From assembly GCF_954871325.1 (NCBI RefSeq), contig NC_088775.1, forward strand, positions 49,949,561 to 50,013,560: a stretch of DNA of 64,000 bases, in the 5' to 3' direction. The translations under genes and the position numbers were made by a program. Positions 46,727-58,831 of this stretch are shown piece after piece. The notes beneath the pieces are model-generated. The model ran no database searches and was not told the DNA's origin. It was given only the letters and a program-made list of their open reading frames with translations. Numbering within the stretch: the stretch's first letter is position 1; every line of letters begins with the position of its first letter. The stretch is from Gordionus sp. m RMFG-2023. Lineage: Eukaryota > Nematomorpha > Gordioida > Chordodea > Parachordodidae.

Positions 46727-46754
46727 GTTCTTATAAATATATATTTTTAAATAT

Positions 46755-46882
46755 TAACAAAATATTAATTAAGATGCTATTTTATGATCTAATCGATGAA
46801 TTTTATAATATCAGCCGATAATCGATATTTTAAAAAGGACAAAAAATCGGCCTGATCTGATAAAAAATATCGGTACATCCCT
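46755..46882. mobile_element. MITE end, ATCGG family
   Basis: The end, complemented, is TAGGGATGTACCGATATTTT. It resembles 29439-29530 and is preceded by ATCGGCCTGATC and CAGCCGATAATCG words. The left end is indistinct. Confidence 0.45.
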
Positions 46883-47004
46883 AAATAAAGCAATGCTATT
46901 TTTTTAAATTAGCCTTTTAAGAACATATAATAGTACATATCGCACAATTTATTAATAGCATAAAAAATTCATACAGATAGTGAAAACAAAAAATGCGCTC
47001 AATT

Positions 47005-50000
47005 TTAAACAAATTTCGAAAATTTTATTTTATCTTTTGTTCTATCTTTGCCTTTATGTGCAGATGCTTTTGTTACCTTAATGACATTTCCAGCGATAAC
47101 ATTATTATCTGCGATAGACTTTCTTCTTTTGGCTTTACCATCTTTATTACTGTAAATTTTATCAGAACCGACCCTGGGCCTTATAATAGCGCGTTTTTTA
47201 AGCAATTTTTTCAAATTTTTTGGTGGGGCTGTAAGGCTCATCATGTATTCGGGTAGTAATATATCAGAGGCGTTTCCGGATCTTTTTATGATTTCGTATA
47301 TAGGTTTAAGGTATGGAATGTCCTCGTGTGTAAAAAATGTTATAGCCTTACCAGTTCTACCAGCCCGACCTGTTCTACCTTTAAAATAAAAAGGCTTCAT
47401 TATAAAATATAAGGTAGATAGGTGTATTTATTCAAAGTGTTAATAACAAATTTTAAAATTACCTATAATTATTATAGTTTTATTTTTATCATAAATTTAT
47501 ATACATTTAAATATAAAAATAATTAAATCAAGAAATGGATTTCATTTGTCTCAATTAAAATTGCTTATTACCAATCCTATGAATATAGCTAATTGAGGTA
47601 GTCGGAAAATCGAAATTAATGACTAGATTAACATCTTTAAAGTCCAAGCCTCGACACAATAGATCCGTACAAATAAGGGTCCAAATTTTACCTACTCTGA
47701 ATTCTAGGACGATTCTATCTCTCTATTGGAATATTAAATTAAAAGAAACGTGTAATTATAAAAATTATTCCTAATAATATCAAACTAAAAATAAGTTCAA
47801 AAACAGGATTTTTTATTTTACATAATTTAAAAAAATTCTCGATTAAATGTACTTCGATTTGAGGTCTATCAGAGTGAATAACATCGACATTTATTTTTTC
47901 ATCACAAATTCGAGTGTATAATTGTTGTGCCCTTTCTTTGGATTGAACGAAAATAATGACAGGTGGCCCCCATCCCTTAAAATATGTTCGAATATTTATA
48001 TTAATGCCGTTGGAAATATAAGACTAAAACTTTCATTTTGAGATGAGAAAATTTCAAAGATAATGATCAATCATTTTGAAAATAATGGCATTTATAATCT
48101 AATTATAAAAACTACAATTTACACAGTAGTTAATTAACAACCATGATTTGATAGACCTTTTTCGATATTTAAGAATTTTAGTAACCAAATTAAGTTTTGA
48201 ATTTTAATAATTCGACCTTTAAACTAGTGTTGTTAAACGGCTCGATTTGAGCCGGTTTTTAAAAAAAGCTAACTCAATATTTTATCCACAAATTACGCAA
48301 GCCTGAAGATTTTGCCCATAGATGGCACAAAGGTAGACATCTATTAGTGAAATCTCGATGTTTAGACAATTGTTTTCTTGTTATAATATTGATTTAGTTG
48401 TTTATAAAAATCGGCTCAAAACGAGCCGTTTAACAACATTAATTTAAACATGTCTCTAATGGAGTATATTTATTTCGTAGTAAGTTTGTTTTCTTCATGA
48501 TTTTTTGGGTACCTTTAGAAAATTAGTGATAAAATAAAATTTATTAATGATATAAGAGTGGTTACAGTTATAAAAGAAAAATTAACATTTAAATAATATA
48601 TAAACCAAATTATAGGCTCAAAATATTAATATTTGGTGTTATATTATAATCTTTCAAAAATTAGAGTATTGATTATTCCATGAGCCGATTTTTGGGACGA
48701 ATCTTATAATACTAATGAAGGGTTTAAAAAATATCAAATAGTAAAAAATATATTTCATTTTTTAATAATTATTGATTATTCATATTTCTATAAAATGTTA
48801 ATTGTAATTTAAATATATTTTATATTTTGGGCAAAGATACCCAATTTTAAAAAATGCTTAATATTTATTTCCTAAGAATATATAGATACTAAATGTATTA
48901 TCTAGTTTTTAATTAATAATTAATTGAAAAAACTCCGAAAATCATTTTAAAAAAAGGTCATTTTCCTACTTTAACCTTGATATCTACAACAGCTATTAAA
49001 GCCAGAAGACTAAAACTCAGCCCAGATGTAGGTGACAATGACATGAAACTTAGTTTGTATGCTAAATTTTGTAAAAATCGATAAGGCTTGACAGAAAATT
49101 GTTTATCGCATTGATATATACTGTGCAATAAACCTTTTGAATTAATTGTTTGAGGCCGGTGATCTTTCCAGCTTCATTGCCAGCAAAATAAAGTTCTTGT
49201 TGAACAGTATCAGTAGGTGTATTTCTATTATTTTAGTTAATAAAAAGAAAAATATCACTAATACATTAACAAGAAAAGGATTCAAGCTAATAAATATATA
49301 AATGTATACCTCATTTTAACTATCAGATACGATAGGTTATTAATAATGATTAAATAAAATAAGGAATAATTAAAATTATTCACCTTATTATCAATTTTAT
49401 AAATTAAGAACAATTTATTATTCTGATTGTTGAGTTATCACCTGGATCCTATGCAAACGGTAACGTAGTTATATAAATTTTCTTTGCACCAAATGTCTAA
49501 CTGATTTGAATAGGTAGCGCTAAACATGGCTCTTCTCGTTATGGATGTATTGCAGGCTTGATAAATGTTCGTCAACTAAATATTTGAACATTTTTAAACT
49601 CTCTTCTCTTGAATATAATAATTGTAATGTTATCGAAACACCTAGAAAAAAATTCTTAAAAATAAAAATTCTTAAAAAACATGCGAAAAGCCAATAAAAT
49701 GTATAAAAAATTTATTTTATTTATAGATTTAATTTCTTAAAATAAAATGAAAAGACTCATTGTTATAATTTCAAAGAATATTAATCAAATTCAAATTCAG
49801 AAAGTTGAAAGGCCCAGACGGATTTTTATGCATGAATTGTCTGGCATGGCTCATTAACACTTTGTTCGACCCGTTTGTTATAATTTTTTTTAAATATGTA
49901 TTGTCCAATATTTAGTATTATTTTGTGATTTTAAGATTATAAGAACATTTTTTTTAAAATGAAATTTAAAATAATTTTAACAGTTTTGTTATAAGATTAA

Positions 50001-53000
50001 TATTATATAATAAAATAAGTTTAACTGGAAAGGAGTTATATTTATAAAACACTCTGCATAAATACAAATGATAATATTTAAATAATGTTTTACTTAATAC
50101 TTTGATATCATTGGCATACGCAGCGGGGAGGGGGTGGGACAAATCCCCCCCCCCCCCCAGCCAAAAAATGCAGATGCCGGATATATTTTTCAAAAATATT
50201 ATTGTTTATATTAATTTATATTTGTTAATATTTATTCGTATCTCATATTAAATATATATTTTATTACATTTATTATCACATTCATAAGTTATTTTATCAA
50301 TTAATTTCGATTTCAAGTTTTCCGGCGTAATATTTACTTATTATTTTCAAATTTTTAGTGGCGTAATATTTATCTACCATTTTCAAATTTCTAGTCAAAT
50401 AATAATTATTTCTGAAACTTCTGGTCCAATAGGGAAAAAGAAATTGCAAACTTGTCCAACGAGATAGAGCCTCTTCCAGCAAGCACTAACAGCTATTAAG
50501 GAGTTAGAAGAGCCAATTATTTGCTATTACTGAAATATCACAATGGCCTGAAAGAAATATTTCCTCAGAAGCAAGAAAATTATTGGATTTAATGCTTATT
50601 CCAAATTTTATTTCTCATTAGAATGTATTATTTAATTATACAACTATTTTATTTAAGTATTACTTTTCAAAAACATGACGATTTGATTAAGAAGATGAGA
50701 ATAGCGGAGAGCATTTTATCAGAACTCAAGGAAATTTGGGCGTTGATGAAGAATTTCATATTTTATTGTTGAGTCAAAAGCAGAGCTATGCGTGTTTAAG
50801 CTCATCGTTAAAACATTAATATAGGATCAGTAGAAGAGTATATCTTAAATGCAGATACATTTATAACCCAAATAAATGAATTTTCAATTCATCATGCAGC
50901 ACTTACATCTGCAAATATTACTTCCACAAAAGCCTTCCCAACCTTTTTCAGATGGTGATAGAAAAAAAATATTTGTTAGATTTTTATTATGAAGATGTTA
51001 AAGTATCTTAGATGCCTTACTAGCTGAATAACTATGTTTATAAGATTAACTTAGTTGATATAGTCCCAAGAAATGCTATGGATGCTCTGCATTATTTCAA
51101 ACACATTTTAGATTAAATTCCCAATGTATTAAAAGGGTTTATAAACTAATGAGAGAACATTCTCTTTTTTAAGAAGAATAACAGAGGCCTGGAGAAGTAC
51201 CATTTGCAGAACACGGCCAGGATTTTTTTTAAAGATTTTTTACGGCCCGGCCTGGGTTTTTTTTAAAAAATTTGACCCGGCCAGGCTTTTTTTAAAAAAA
51301 ATTTTAGGTCCGGTTCGGCTTTTTTTTTTAAATTTTCAGGCCCAGTCTGGATTTTTTTAAAATAAATTATATTTATTTTTGATTTTTATAGCTAATGATA
51401 ACGATTTCTAATATAGGCTGTTTTAAAAAATACAGCCCGGCCTGGGTGTTTTTTTTAAAATAATTCAGGTCCGGCCCGGGTGTTTTTTTTAAAAAATTTC
51501 GGGCTCGGCCCGGATATATTAAAAAAAATTAAAATACTGTCCGGCCCAGGGGCCGGGCCTCCAGGTCTCTGAAAAATATACCAAGAAGTACAACATGTGA
51601 AAGTAGATTGAAAGGTTTGGATCTTTTGAATATTCATAGGCATTTAACGACAAGCAAGGATGAGATAATTGAAAAATTAGCTCAATCCCAACGAAGATTG
51701 GATTTTACATTGTAAATATATAAAATACAAAATACAATTATTCCTAAGAAACTTTTTGTGCAAAGGCTCAAAAAAATTCAAATTTCTATTTTGGGTCATT
51801 TATAAGTGATTCTTTACATATAATTTTTTTTATAATTCACATTAATTTAAAATTGTATATTAGGAATAGTTATTAGTCCTAATAAATTGATGCTTGATAT
51901 TTTTAAAAAACAATAATATTTCTTAAAAAATTTATTATCCCCCCCCCCAGACCAAATTCCTGCATACGCGCCTGTTTGATATAATAAATAATTGATTACA
52001 TTATAAAGTTTGATGAATAAAATTTATATATTAATAAAATTGGATATTTCACAGGAAGGAAAATATTATGGTCGGAATGGGAACGAAGCAAAAATATAAA
52101 AGTGCTTTGGTTCTGGGCCCCTGAATTAAAATTTATAATCAAAATATAATTGTAATAATTAGGAGACTTTAATTTGTAAAATTTGATTTTGGTAAAGTCA
52201 TTATGTATTGCGTTAGATGAGTCATTTTTATTTTTATAATTTTATGTTTTAGTTTAATCACGTTAACCTTTTATTTTTAGATTTATAAAAGTTGATTATT
52301 GTAAAGTCATTATAATGATGATTATTATAATTTTTTTAAAATGTATTTTTAGTTTATAATTTGAATCTTCGGCATGATTAAGTGGTTTGTAATTTTTAAC
52401 AAATGCTTTTTTACTTGTTAATTTTTAATTATTTTTTTCTGTGAATCATAGCTTCCCTATAAAAGGGAAGCTAGATTATAATAAATTCATACATATTATT
52501 TTTTGATTATAAAATTGTAGAAAATTAGAAAATAAAATCTTGTCTCCATTTTTAGTTATTTTCTTTTGCGGATCGAGTCTTAAGCGCCAGCGTGATAATA
52601 ATAAAATGAGGGACATCTAGTAAAATATCAAATATTCATAAAATCAATAAAAGGAATTTATAAAATTGAATAAAAACTCCCGAAATATAATTGGCAATTC
52701 ATTCAAGAAAAAGGTTTATTAAAGTAAGTTAACATGAAAAAATTATTATAAAATATTTAAGAAATACCTGATCTCTAAAACCAATTTCAAACAGTTTGTC
52801 GGATTCGTCTATGATTAGCCACTCGATATTTAATAAACTTGTGTGTATTTGTAAAAATTTTAATTATGCAATACTATTATTAGAACTTTTTTAATTTTTC
52901 TAAATTCGAACTTTGATATAAAATACCTTATCTGCCATAATAATAAAGTAACAAAAATAAGCTAACCCATAAAAATTTTAAAAAATGACAGGCAAAATAT

Positions 53001-53254
53001 ATTGAAATGTAGATTTCGTGATAAATTTATTCACTATTTCATTATTGAATCAATCATAATATTAATTACTTTTTTGTCTATGTAAAAGAAAACTAAGATT
53101 TGGATAGTTTCTAATACCAATTTTATAATTCAATATATAACTTTATTAACGGTGGAGTATTGTTTAACAAAAAATTTAATCGATTAGGAGTCGTTAAAAG
53201 AATATCGAAACTCGTGTTTTGATCCTTGTATTTAACACATTTAGGATTGTTCAT
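47005..53254 (-). CDS. DDX52: DDX52/Rok1-type DEAD-box RNA helicase (5' exons not seen)
   Basis: Nucleolar ATP-dependent RNA helicase of early 18S rRNA / 40S subunit processing (known for Rok1/DDX52). Exons on the - strand: 53254-53151, 52837-52768, 49575-49442, 49224-49134, 47975-47853, 47722-47572, 47378-47005. All introns are GT-AG and all phases fit, giving about 348 residues. Motifs in order: [11 protein letters not shown] (Ib); [12 protein letters not shown] (II, with DESD as in DDX52); [17 protein letters not shown] (III, SAT); [17 protein letters not shown] (IV); [27 protein letters not shown] (V); [13 protein letters not shown] (VI). The C-terminus is Lys/Arg-rich, as in DDX52. The ATG at 53254 sits right after a TTTAG acceptor and is unlikely to be the true start, because motifs Q, I and Ia are absent. 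They were not found to the right and may be beyond the pogo element. The 3.2-kb intron before exon 3 holds a hAT element. Confidence 0.93.
48225..48441. mobile_element. MITE with 19-bp ends and 8-bp target duplication
   Basis: Left TAGTGTTGTTAAACGGCTC; complemented right TAATGTTGTTAAACGGCTC. Flanks are CTTTAAAC (48217-48224) and ATTTAAAC (48442-48449), one or two differences in 8, which fits a hAT-type element. It lies in a helicase intron. A related end is at 56578. Confidence 0.8.
50109..51974 (+). mobile_element. hAT transposon in helicase intron, exact target duplication
   Basis: Second copy of the 36229-37912 family. Flanks are TTTGATAT at 50101-50108 and 51975-51982. The right end, complemented, is CAGGCGCGTATGCAG; the left is CATTGGCATACGCAG, more diverged. 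+ strand relics: [15 protein letters not shown] near 50690, ERTFSF near 51150 and, after the nested GGCCC-rich block, [20 protein letters not shown] near 51610, the true C-terminus of the transposase. Many stops. It lies antisense to the helicase gene, between exons 2 and 3 of those seen. Confidence 0.9.
51190..51575. mobile_element. Nested GGCCC-rich MITE inside the hAT copy
   Basis: Repeated CCCGGCC words alternate with T and A runs and split the transposase relic between ERTFSF and the RLKGLDLL block. It is the same kind of block as about 37355-37500 in the sister copy, but longer. Words such as GCCCGGCC also occur in the TAG-GATC MITE at 62798-63195. Exact borders are unclear. Confidence 0.5.
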
Positions 53255-55672
53255 CTAAAGCAATAATAAATGATGATATTGATATAAAAAAATAAAAGAG
53301 TATAAATGGAATTAAAATTTGCTAATTCTATAATATATATAACTATAAAATACGAAATAAATCAAATATTTGCATTATCCGTATTCGGTTTGTATTTTCG
53401 AATTGAGGAATTGTATGAATAGGAATAATTCTATAAAAAACAGTATCAGATTCGTCAAATATTCGATTCGATTATTAAATTCTTTAAAAATATTTATTTT
53501 TTTTTAAAAATTGAATTATTAAAATTTAATTGATTTATAGATGTGGAAATAAAAGTTAAAAATATAAAAAATTTAGCAAGGTACATGTTAAATACTTACG
53601 AATAATTTCACATATTTATAAATAATTTTGAATATTCACAAATAATTTTTAATCGATCAAATGGATAAAAAATTTAAGAATGAATAATATATTTTCCTTC
53701 TTAATTCAAATTGTGTTATTCGTATTCGTAAAATATAAATCAAATAAAGAATAATTTGTTTTCTTAATATGAAAGAGAGACCTTTGTAGACCGGGTATTT
53801 TTTAGTGGGTATGGGTTGGGCCTCTTTTGTATAAAAAACTTATTGGACTTGGGTCTAAAATTTCGTCATTTAAATTTTGCTTATTTCAAGCATATTTAAT
53901 AGAACAAATCATTATAATTCATTAATATTATTTATCCTTTGCCATATTCTACTCTTGGTAGTAACTCAGCTTCTTTCAAACTTGCCCTCTTTTGGTCAAA
54001 ATAGTTGCTAACTTAACCCACTAATGGTCAACGTACCATATTTGCAACAGTTATTTATTGATTTTTTACATAAATTTTTTTTGAATTGAAATAATTTCAC
54101 ATATGATTCTTATAGCTCGAAGATTGTACTATAACATAAAAAAACATTTTTTAAAAAATGTGAGTGCGCTTGTTGCCTTTGAAGTTCGAAAATTTTGGAC
54201 TATTAAAATGCTTTATGTTCTAGGTTCCCTCGTTGATAGATTTTTCAATTGACATAAATTTATTTCTCAAAGATGCCTTAACCTATTCTAATTAATTTTG
54301 GCCCATCATTCTATCTATTCTCGGATTTATAATCATATATTTTGTACTATATCATTTATGCAACGTTGACCACATAAGCTTTCAAAAAAAGTAATTTTTA
54401 TAAAAAAATTTATATAAAAAAATTTGGCATAATTCTTATTATGCATTTTTGTTTATATTCTTACTAAACAAAAATACTATTTTTTCATCATAATATTTTT
54501 ATATTTATAAAAATAAATTCCAAAAAATTCATAATTTTATTGTTATTCTCATTTGGATATAAAAATTATTTGTAAATTATTTATTATCATCTTATATTTG
54601 CCAAATTTTTAAATAATATAGAATATTATTATGACAAAACAATTTCTAATAGTTGATGGAGCCCTATACATGCTAGAAATAGATGATGTAATTTGATTTA
54701 TGTATATTTAAAAAAATGTTTCTGAAAATTATTTTTAAAAAAAAGATTATATAACCAAATTGTCCTAGTTCGTAATATATTTTTTGTTTATATGAATATA
54801 TTTATGTAATGTCAATCATTCGTTACTGACATTGATTTGATCGTTATTGCATTATTAATTTTTTTATGATTTTTCAAAGATTAAAACCAAATTGTCCTAG
54901 TTCATAATATATTTTTTGTTTATATGAATATATTTATGTAATGTCAATCATTCGTTACTGACATTGATTTGATCGTTTTTGCATTATTAATTTTTTTATG
55001 ATTTTTCAAAGATTAATTATTAATTCTTTCAGGATTTTTCATATTTTAATAAAGATTATTAATTCTTTCTGGATTTTTTCATATTTTAAAAAAGATTATT
55101 AATTCTTTCAGGATTTTTTCATATTTTAATTAAAGATTATAAATTTTTAAGATTGTTGGATTCTTTTTATTATTGGTAAGTTTTCTTCGTATTTTTGGAA
55201 GTAAGTTTGTACGATATTTTTGAAAGTACTTTTATCATTTTTTTTAAAGTAAGTTTTTTCCTATTTTTTGTTACAAATTTTGATTGATTATGTGATCAAT
55301 TGCTTTTTAGCAATGCAGTATTCACCGGAATGATAGTTCAGTGGTGACAGTTGCATCAACATGTAAAGCTCTTAGCCCTCTATGCAACATATCAAGATTC
55401 TCTCAAAAATAAAAATTACACAACGTAATCTTATAAATTCAAATAATTCCTATATGAATAGCATAGATCTGTGCGATAACCTAATGTCAACATATATAAA
55501 AAATATACGAGGTAAAAATTGGTGACCTATTTTTAGCAAATTTATTTACGTAACAGTAATAAATTCATGTAAGTTATGGAATCGAGTGAATCCTGATGAT
55601 AAAAAATCATTACTAACATTTTGGCGGAAAATATCTACGACACAGAGACCATCCTAATCAATCCTCAATAAG
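53255..55672. other. Helicase upstream intron: repeats, no exon found
   Basis: 53330-53780 is a reverse-oriented relative of the 16390-17045 repeat. 53790-53870 holds GGGTATGGGTTGGG-like MITE sequence. I looked for helicase motifs Q, I (GSGKT) and Ia on the - strand here and did not see them. 55320-55660 has slightly higher GC but nothing I can name. Confidence 0.4.
54753..55140. repeat. 132-bp tandem duplication followed by three ~45-bp units
   Basis: AACCAAATTGTCCTAGTTC begins at 54753 and again at 54885. The two 132-base units differ in only a few positions, so the duplication is recent. From about 55005, GATTATTAATTCTTTC followed by GGATTTTT and CATATTTTAA is repeated three times. Confidence 0.88.
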
Positions 55673-56577
55673 TAGGGGAGACTGGGGTATGGTAAACCCC
55701 GGGGCTGGCAAACCATTTAATCTCATTTTAAAATTAAATACACCAGAAGGTTAAAATTTTTTCCTAATATAGTTTTTAATAGTTTACATCTATAGACAAA
55801 AAATCTTTAGAAATAATTAATTATTAAAAATCTATAATTTGGGAAAGTTTTATGAATATCTATTATGTCTATATAATATTTCAATCATGATTGGTAAAGG
55901 GGCTTGCTAAACCATTCATGTCAATCTATTTGAATGATTTTTTTTAGTAATTATTACATTATTCGATATGGTGCCAAAATACAAATCCAAAAAAATTAAT
56001 AAGGGTTTATCATTTAATATTGATAATTATTTAGAAGTATATTAAAATTTCATGAATTAATATTATAATGTAATTAGGCTATTAAGATATATGAAAATTG
56101 TAAATCAACAAGGATCACTAGCCAGCTTACAGGTAAATTTATCTACATTATCTGTCTTATTTTTATAATATAATCACAATAATTTTATGTATTTTTTAAC
56201 AATAAAATCAATTTTTAGCAAAATTTAATAATAGAAATTATGTAAATATTTTTATTAAATGTAATTTGTAAAATGATCTTATATTTCAGATTGATTAAAA
56301 TTATGATGAAGTATGGGTATTATTGTATTAATTTTATGTAATTCTTAAACAATAAAATATAATTTTAGCAAAATTTAATAATAGAAATTATGTAAATATT
56401 TTTATTAATGTAATTTGTAAAATGATCTTATATTTCAGATTGATTAAAATTATGATGAAGTATAGTATTGTTGTATTAATTTTATGTAATTCTTAAACAT
56501 TAAAATATAATTTTAGCAAAATTTAATAATAGAGATTTTGCAATGCAAATAAAAATCTAAATGGTAATGGTAAAGAG

Positions 56578-56740
56578 TAGTGTTGCGTAATCGGCTAATT
56601 TTAGCCGACTACAAAACGGCTTAGCCGAGATTTTAGGTGGAAAAATCGGCTAAGCCTAATTAGGTAAAGCCTAAAAATGGGCTAAGCCTAAAAATTGGCT
56701 AAAATAAATTAGTCAAAATTCTACATCGATGCTTAGCATT
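56578..56740. mobile_element. MITE end inside the pogo element
   Basis: Begins TAGTGTTGCGTAATCGGC exactly where the left inverted arm stops. GGCTAAGCC words follow. It resembles the 48225 family (TAGTGTTGTTAAACGG). No matching second end or target duplication was found, so it is truncated or has been overgrown. Confidence 0.5.
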
Positions 56741-57129
56741 AATTATTATTATTTATTTTAGTAAAATAATTTATTTTATTTATATTTAATGTAAATATTT
56801 TATTATTATCAACAAATAAACATGATATGATTTAATATTTTTTATTTATATTATTATATTTTGAAATGAAAATAAATTTATTTATTTAATGTTTTTTTAA
56901 TAAAAAAAATAATATGCTGCTATATTGTAAAAATGTAATATTCTTTTTAATATAATTTATTAGTGATTTTCACAATCTTCTTTGTAAATACATCTTTTAT
57001 TGAGGAATTATATTGTAAATTTTATTAGATAAATAAACAATCTTTTAGGTGAAATCTTTTATCATTTTTTTTATCATTTTTTTAAAATTATCTATTTATT
57101 ATTAAATGAGGTGGATTTTATGAAACTTT

Positions 57130-58075
57130 TTTGATGATTTTATATGATTTTTTTAAGGATAATATTTTAATGTGACAATTGTCATAATCGTTCTTTTATA
57201 AGTTTTTTGAATTTTTTTGAAGAAAATAGGTTAAAATAAGTATTAATAACATGTGTAAATATAAATTTAGTGAAGACGTACCGATGAAAAGTGACAATTG
57301 TCATAATTGTTATTTTTAAAGTTTTTTGAATTTTTTTGACGACAATATGTTAAAATAAGTATTAATAAAATGTTTAAATAAAAATTTAGTGAAGATGTAC
57401 CATAGAAAATAGACAATATCATATTCGTTATTTTATAAGTTTTTTGAATTTTTTTGAAGAAAATATGTTAAAATAAGTATTAATAACATGTTTAAATAAA
57501 AATTTAGTGAAGATGTACCATAGAAAAGTGACAATTGTCATAATCGTTATTTTATAAGTTTTTCGAATTTTTTTGAAGAAAATATGTTAAAATAAGTATT
57601 AAAAACATGTTTAAATAAAAATTTAGTGAAGATGTACCATAGAAAAGTGACAATTGTCATAATCGTTATTTTATAAGTTTTCTGAATTTTTTTGAAGAAA
57701 ATATGTTAAAATAAGTATTAAAAACATGTTTAAATAAAAATTTAGTGAAGATGTAACATAGAAAAGTGACAATTGTCATAATCGTTATTTTATAATTTTT
57801 TGAATTTTTTTGAAGAAAATATGTTAAAATAAGTATTAACAACATGTGTAAATATAAATTTAGTGAAGATGTACCAATGAAAAGTGACAATTGTCATAAT
57901 CGTTATTTTTAAAGTTTTTTGAATTTTATTGACAAAGATATTTTAAAATAAGTATTGATAACATGTTTAAATAAAAATTTAGTGAAGATGTACTCTAGAT
58001 AAGCGACAATTGTCATAATCGTTATTTTTAAAGTTAGTGGATTTTTTTTGACGAAAATAGTTAACTTGCATTGAT
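57130..58075. repeat. 119-bp tandem satellite, about 8 units
   Basis: The palindromic word GACAATTGTC marks each unit, at about 57173, 57293, 57412 (diverged), 57530, 57649, 57768, 57886 and 58005, giving spacings of 118-120. Units also share GAATTTTTTTGAAGAAAAT and TTTAGTGAAGATGTACCAT. Diverged single units occur outside the element at about 5200-5400. No coding potential. Confidence 0.92.
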
Positions 58076-58831
58076 ATTGATTTTAAAATAGAAAAAAAAG
58101 TTTACCCAAATTTTAAACAAGATTGTCTGGTGAAAATTCGTAAAAAAATAATAATTTCTAACTTAGGATTAGATATTATGATATAAATTTTGCATATTAA
58201 TTTCTGACCCGATGAACGGATGTCTATAACTCCTGGTTTTTTTTAGATAATATAAAAAGCAATATATGATACCTAAAACTATACGTGTCTTATAAAAAAA
58301 TTTCAAAAATATAATCATTTTTTTGAAATTTTATTTTTTGTAAAAGTAGAAAATTTGCCCAACTATCCCAATAGCTGGGTGAGGCAAACCACTTCAAGGG
58401 GCTTCCCAAACCATTGGTTTTTATAGGTCATAATAAATTGAAATGCATTTTTATTTATTAATAATGATACATATAGAATAATTTTATTGTTTCATTGTTC
58501 AAAATACATAATACTTATAAAATTATAGCTAATTATATATAAAAATTGAAACTTATTTTCTGTTAATTTAATAAATAATTTGGACATATAAAAAATTTAT
58601 AAAATTTTGAACATGTACCATGTGCCCATCCGTGGCATATTCTGCATTGGTACCACTCTTTGCCATTATGATGTTTTATATATTCAAGCTTACAACAAAT
58701 ACAAATATCTTTGTGAATAATTTTTTTTAATATTTTTTTCTTGGCAATATTTTATTTTTCCATCAATTTCTTTTCTTTCTCGATTAATTTCTTTTTATAT
58801 GGAGATGATGTGAATATCTCTGCTTTTCTTT

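Noticed and set aside
55320-55660. Higher-GC patch that might hold a missing helicase exon or a small RNA
   Set aside because: No helicase motif in any - strand frame, and no recognisable RNA fold or promoter boxes.
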